Source of the DNA: Holothuria scabra
Lineage: Eukaryota; Echinodermata; Holothuroidea; Aspidochirotida; Holothuriidae
Direction: 5' to 3'
Assembly: GCA_037179385.1 (NCBI GenBank)
Contig: CM074181.1
Coordinates: 48,318,394 to 48,382,393 of the forward strand
DNA length: 64,000 bases
Shown: piece after piece, positions 60,531 to 64,000 of the stretch
How the letters are laid out: each line of letters begins with the position of its first letter
How positions within the stretch are numbered: position 1 is the first letter of the stretch
Made by a program: the position numbers and the translations under genes
The notes under the pieces: generated by a model
Databases searched by the model: none
What the model saw: the letters and a program-made list of their open reading frames with translations, nothing else
What the model was told of the DNA's origin: nothing

Positions 60531-60748
60531 GCATTGAGGAGTGGGCAGAGTGTAAAATCTCCATTCTTAAATGGGGAGACGCTCTCTTCCCATTCAAAAA
60601 TGTTTGCCTTTCGGGGGAACTAAGATGTAAAATGGTGCCTTCCAATGCCCAATTCAATGGAAGACACCTTAAAAATAGAGATGGTGCAGGGTGTGATTGT
60701 CCTATTGTTAGGGAGGGGTCTAAGGGATGTATGTTCCATTCAGTTTAG
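60531..60748 (+). CDS. Candidate exon, Cys-rich peptide, unknown
   Basis: Directly after acceptor TGAACTTTGCAG, 71 codons are open to TAG: [G]IEEWAECKISILKWGDALF, then PFKNVCLSGELRCKMVPSNA, ending GAGCDCPIVREGSKGCMFHSV. Seven cysteines, several Trp and Gly, and the exact start of the frame at an acceptor are coding-like. An upstream open stretch after another acceptor (60279-60439, EGLVKVQTSFVHTTPLTEHE onward) may belong to it, but the phases do not fit simply. It could also be a relic of a transposon gene. Confidence 0.3.
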
Positions 60749-60835
60749 AAAATCATTGCTTTTTGGTTTCAATGATAAGAGAAACCAATGCACCCATGGC
60801 AGCATGTATATTTTGGTGTGTTTATGATGCTTCAT

Positions 60836-61345
60836 TCCTTTAAAAAGGATAGTCCAGAGTCAAATTTATTTTTGATATGTTAAAGAGGAACACATTCTAA
60901 GCATTCTATTGAAAGTTGTATTCATTTCCCATGTTCGGTTCTTGAGATATTACTGTAGCAATTGAAGTAAGCACATTTGCTGTATGTAAATGTAAACTTG
61001 AAGCAAGCAGGTGTGATGTCATGGATACATGTAGTTGTTGGCCAATGTTTTGTTTTTCTTTATTTTTCATCCTATTTGTTTGACCTTGAGTTGACTAGCG
61101 ATGCTATCTTGTCCTGCAGCCATATAAAGTTTTTAAAATTCCATTGCTTCGGATGCACATATGGTGCTGTGTCAAAATTTAGTTGCATATTATTGTTATG
61201 GTAAATTATAACTAAAAACAAAGCATTGACCAACAATGTGAATCCATGACGTCCCCTTGATTTGAGTTCATTCTGTGTAGGAAAGTTTGTCTCATTCAAC
61301 AGCTAATATCTTGAAAACTGAACATGAGAAATAAATAAAAATTTG
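60836..61345. mobile_element. Foldback family 3, copy 2
   Basis: CCTTTAAAAAGGATAGTCC to about ACCAGGATGCTC. Shares with copy 1 AGCATTCTATTGAAAGTTG, GTGTGATGTCATGGATAC, TTTTTCATCCTATTTGTTTG and GAATCCATGAC. The arms are inverted copies of each other. Confidence 0.7.
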
Positions 61346-64000
61346 ACCAGGATGCTCAAGATATTGAAACACAAATTTGTGCAAAATTTGAAATATTCGT
61401 TAGCACATTCGTACTTACAGTATACTGTACAACCAAAAGGTCATGGTTACATTGCTTCTGATTGATTTCCCCAAATGGCCGATAGCTGTGAATACTTTAG
61501 GGGTTGGGATGGTGTATCCTCCTCCCCCTTAGAAAAGTTACTGCATCACCACACATCAAGGCTTAGCTCATTTATTGCAACTCATAGATTTTGTGTAAAA
61601 CAAGTGTGCATTTTGTGGGGAATAAAGGTAGGCCATGTGTACAGTATGTTAATATGATGCATAAGGTGTGCGGGGAACGACTGCATGTGCAGCAATTAAT
61701 CATTGGAAACGGATTGTTTCCAGAAATTTTCAAAAGGGTTGACCCAATTTGTTGGTGTCTAGAAGAGATACTTCTGTTAACAATGCCGAGTGGTTGTTTG
61801 CAGTTGGCTTATATTACCCGTATAGGACTTTTTGTCAAGTCCACGGCATGCGTTATTTTTGCTCATTTAGCATTTGTAGTCGTAGTTATAAAGTGACATG
61901 GTGGTCATGTAGATTCTACCTGCTTCGACTAAAAATTCCCAAATTTCACGATTTCTTCTAAACAATTTTGGCGTTTGAGAATTTCCTTTTTACTTTGCCG
62001 CATACTAGGCTATTTTGCTAGAGGGAACGATATTTTTCCCCCAATATTTTCGCGGATAAACATATTCCCAAATAATTTTATCAAGGCCACGGTCTATCCG
62101 AAGTGTATTTGTCAAGCACAATGCTGACCACATTTTGGGCCATCTAGGATCGCTCGTTTCATTGCCTGTTGGTGTCGCATTGCTCATTTATACTTCTTTT
62201 TTTATTAATCTGTTTCTTGCTGACAAAGAGAGTGATGACGATTTGGCAAATTCGACGTATTGTAACAACTCTTTACCGCCCTTCGAGTATGTAATTATAA
62301 GGAGGGATGTTTTCCTTCCCTGTTTGAAATTTCTAGCTGTCTCTAAGGGCTTAGGTGCAAAATGGTGCTATATTTTGTTTGTTTTTTATGCACAATCCTG
62401 ATGCTGGAAATGTCCTGATCAGTCGCCCTTCAGTGACAAGTTGTACCCCATGTTAAAGAAAAAAAAATGTGAAAACCTACATTGCTCTAGAACTGCCATT
62501 CATTTCAGTTCTTGATTTCACAAAAAGAAAATACCGTGGACCAAGTGTTCCACAATTGGCGAGTTTGGTAATTCATTCGTCGCCGCATGGAATTGTGGGG
62601 AACCGTGCGGGATATACAAACCGAGCTCAGCACGTAGCGTACATTGTTGCCTTATTTCGTCAGTATGTGCATGCAACACTAAGTATCGAGTGAACTCGAA
62701 CGAAAATAGGGGTCTCAGTCCTACTTTAAGGCAGGTTTAAATGCAAATGTTTACACCCAAAAAGACAATTTAGACACAATACACTGCACAAAGCCACACT
62801 ACTGTAGATTCTTCTCTTTATGTTATGGATGGATTGAGAAAGAATGATTTCACGAAGTTTTCATGTAAACTCAAATTTCGGAATAGGTTACATGCTGTAG
62901 GTGTGGGATTGGTTTATCTCGACAATTTGGAGGATGTGCGCACGTGTTTAGCCACCAAAATGAATTACCGAACTGGCTTATTATCCTCTATTCCTCTAAA
63001 CTCTGCTGGCAATGCTTGGGCTAAAATTATATTTACCATTCGGTGAAATGGTCATGTATCGTCTCAGTAGAAAACAATACACAACGGAATTGAAACAGTT
63101 TGTGTATGCGACGCTGCAACCCAAATTCAAGGTCCAATTTTTTTGCCAAGGAGAAGGGGTCAGTTTAAACCGATAAAAGGGTCCGTTGCGCGAATTTTGA
63201 GTCCACAGCACTGTAAGGTATCTTAGCAGTTTTCATCCATTCTTCAAACTGAAACTGCAACAACCTAACCAACTGACCACAGGCTGCCAAAACATTCCGT
63301 CACTCTCAGCCTTCTTGTGACCATTGGTACCGTCATTCACACGATGACATGTGATTGATCTTTAGGGGATAACTTCGGGCACCTTCACGTCTGGCAATGG
63401 AAAACATTCGCCTGAGATTCAGAAATGTAAAGCCTGGCTAAAGAAATAATCTGCCCACATGTGTCGAGAATTTTTGAAATATTTTTTATTCTTCGTAAAG
63501 ATTACCATACTTGCATTACCTAATTACGGTGCTTCTTGTTTTCCTGCCAAATGTATGAAAGGATTTGTTTATTCGGTTTCCAAACTCTGGAAAATCGTAG
63601 AAAAGACATAGAGTCTATGGAATAACTGTTTTTTAAAAGCTTCCCCAAAATGTTGCGAATTTTTGCAACCTTTTCAAATTCGGAGGCTATTCGGCCACTT
63701 CCGAAAAATGCTGGGAATGACTTGGAGAAGAGAATGATGACTGTTTTATGAATTCTTCAAATATGTAACACTTTTTTTATTCTTTAGTTGTCATAAAAAA
63801 TCTCTATGACGACTCTTTCGTCTGGCAAATTTTTAAGAGAATTCGGGCGAAGTTACGAGTTTACTGTGTCGTTAAAACACACTCTTAAAAATGTCTGAAT
63901 GTGTTCAGAAATTAATCGTTCACACACTTTTTTCCTCGCTTTGTTAACACGTTTAGATGCTACACACACCGTCGTGTTTATTCCAAGACGTTTCCCGGAT
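61346..64000. other. No gene seen to window end
   Basis: Locally CpG-richer than the average for this window (about 62.0-63.3 kb), which could mark a promoter of a gene outside the window. Open stretches here lack splice context or recognisable domains. Confidence 0.3.

Noticed and set aside
62135..62401. 88-codon frame with a hydrophobic start resembling a membrane protein
   Set aside because: No splice signals, Kozak context or homology that I recognise; surrounding frames are equally open.

Overview
The window is animal nuclear DNA: AT-rich, CpG-poor, with split genes, GT-AG introns and a high load of short interspersed transposable elements. Heavy use of words such as TACTGTA/TACAGTA and TAGGCCTA, and many small inverted-repeat elements, suggest a marine deuterostome. 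An echinoderm, perhaps a sea cucumber, is my best guess; this is inference, and no ribosomal or mitochondrial marker is present to settle it.

Three protein genes can be read with confidence. (1) 1826-6725, plus strand: a complete three-exon gene for a 172-residue NADAR/YbiA-family N-glycosidase. (2) 22946-25645, minus strand: two adjoining exons of an LTO1/ORAOV1 homologue, the adaptor that helps load the Fe-S cluster of ABCE1; its first and last exons were not found. (3) 39133-44683, minus strand: a gene with a short N-terminal exon that looks like the Rab-binding helix of Slp/rabphilin-type effectors, a very large proline-rich exon with twelve heptapeptide repeats, and a short last exon followed at once by a polyadenylation signal. 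Weaker exon candidates lie at 13314-13400, 18630-18725, 26342-26680, 31460-31492, 51896-51962, 58722-58797 and 60531-60748.

Much of the rest is repeats. The largest is a 4.3-kb array of about 29 copies of a 145-bp unit (14083-18357), followed by a CA microsatellite and a small hairpin. The same three-part layout recurs, decayed, at 57330-58580 (reversed), and the microsatellite/hairpin end alone recurs at 37911-38012 and 49960-50020, so this is a mobile family resembling tandem-repeat-bearing Helitron/Helentron ('pearl'-like) elements. Each 145-bp unit carries four nuclear-receptor half-sites spaced 1, 4 and 4 bases apart, including the consensus DR1 AGGTCAAAGGTCA.

Other families seen in two or more copies: a ~265-bp MITE with ends CTATAGACGAATCCGG (four copies); a ~310-bp TTAA-flanked MITE (five copies); a tRNA-derived SINE (at least five copies plus fragments); a ~550-bp foldback (two copies); and several ~100-250-bp dispersed repeats. 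A 1.1-kb palindromic foldback element (10258-11358) sits inside a SINE and is flanked by a 6-bp target duplication. About 45-51 kb and 61.4-64 kb hold no gene I can support. No prokaryotic features, CRISPR arrays, viral genes or toxin genes were seen.
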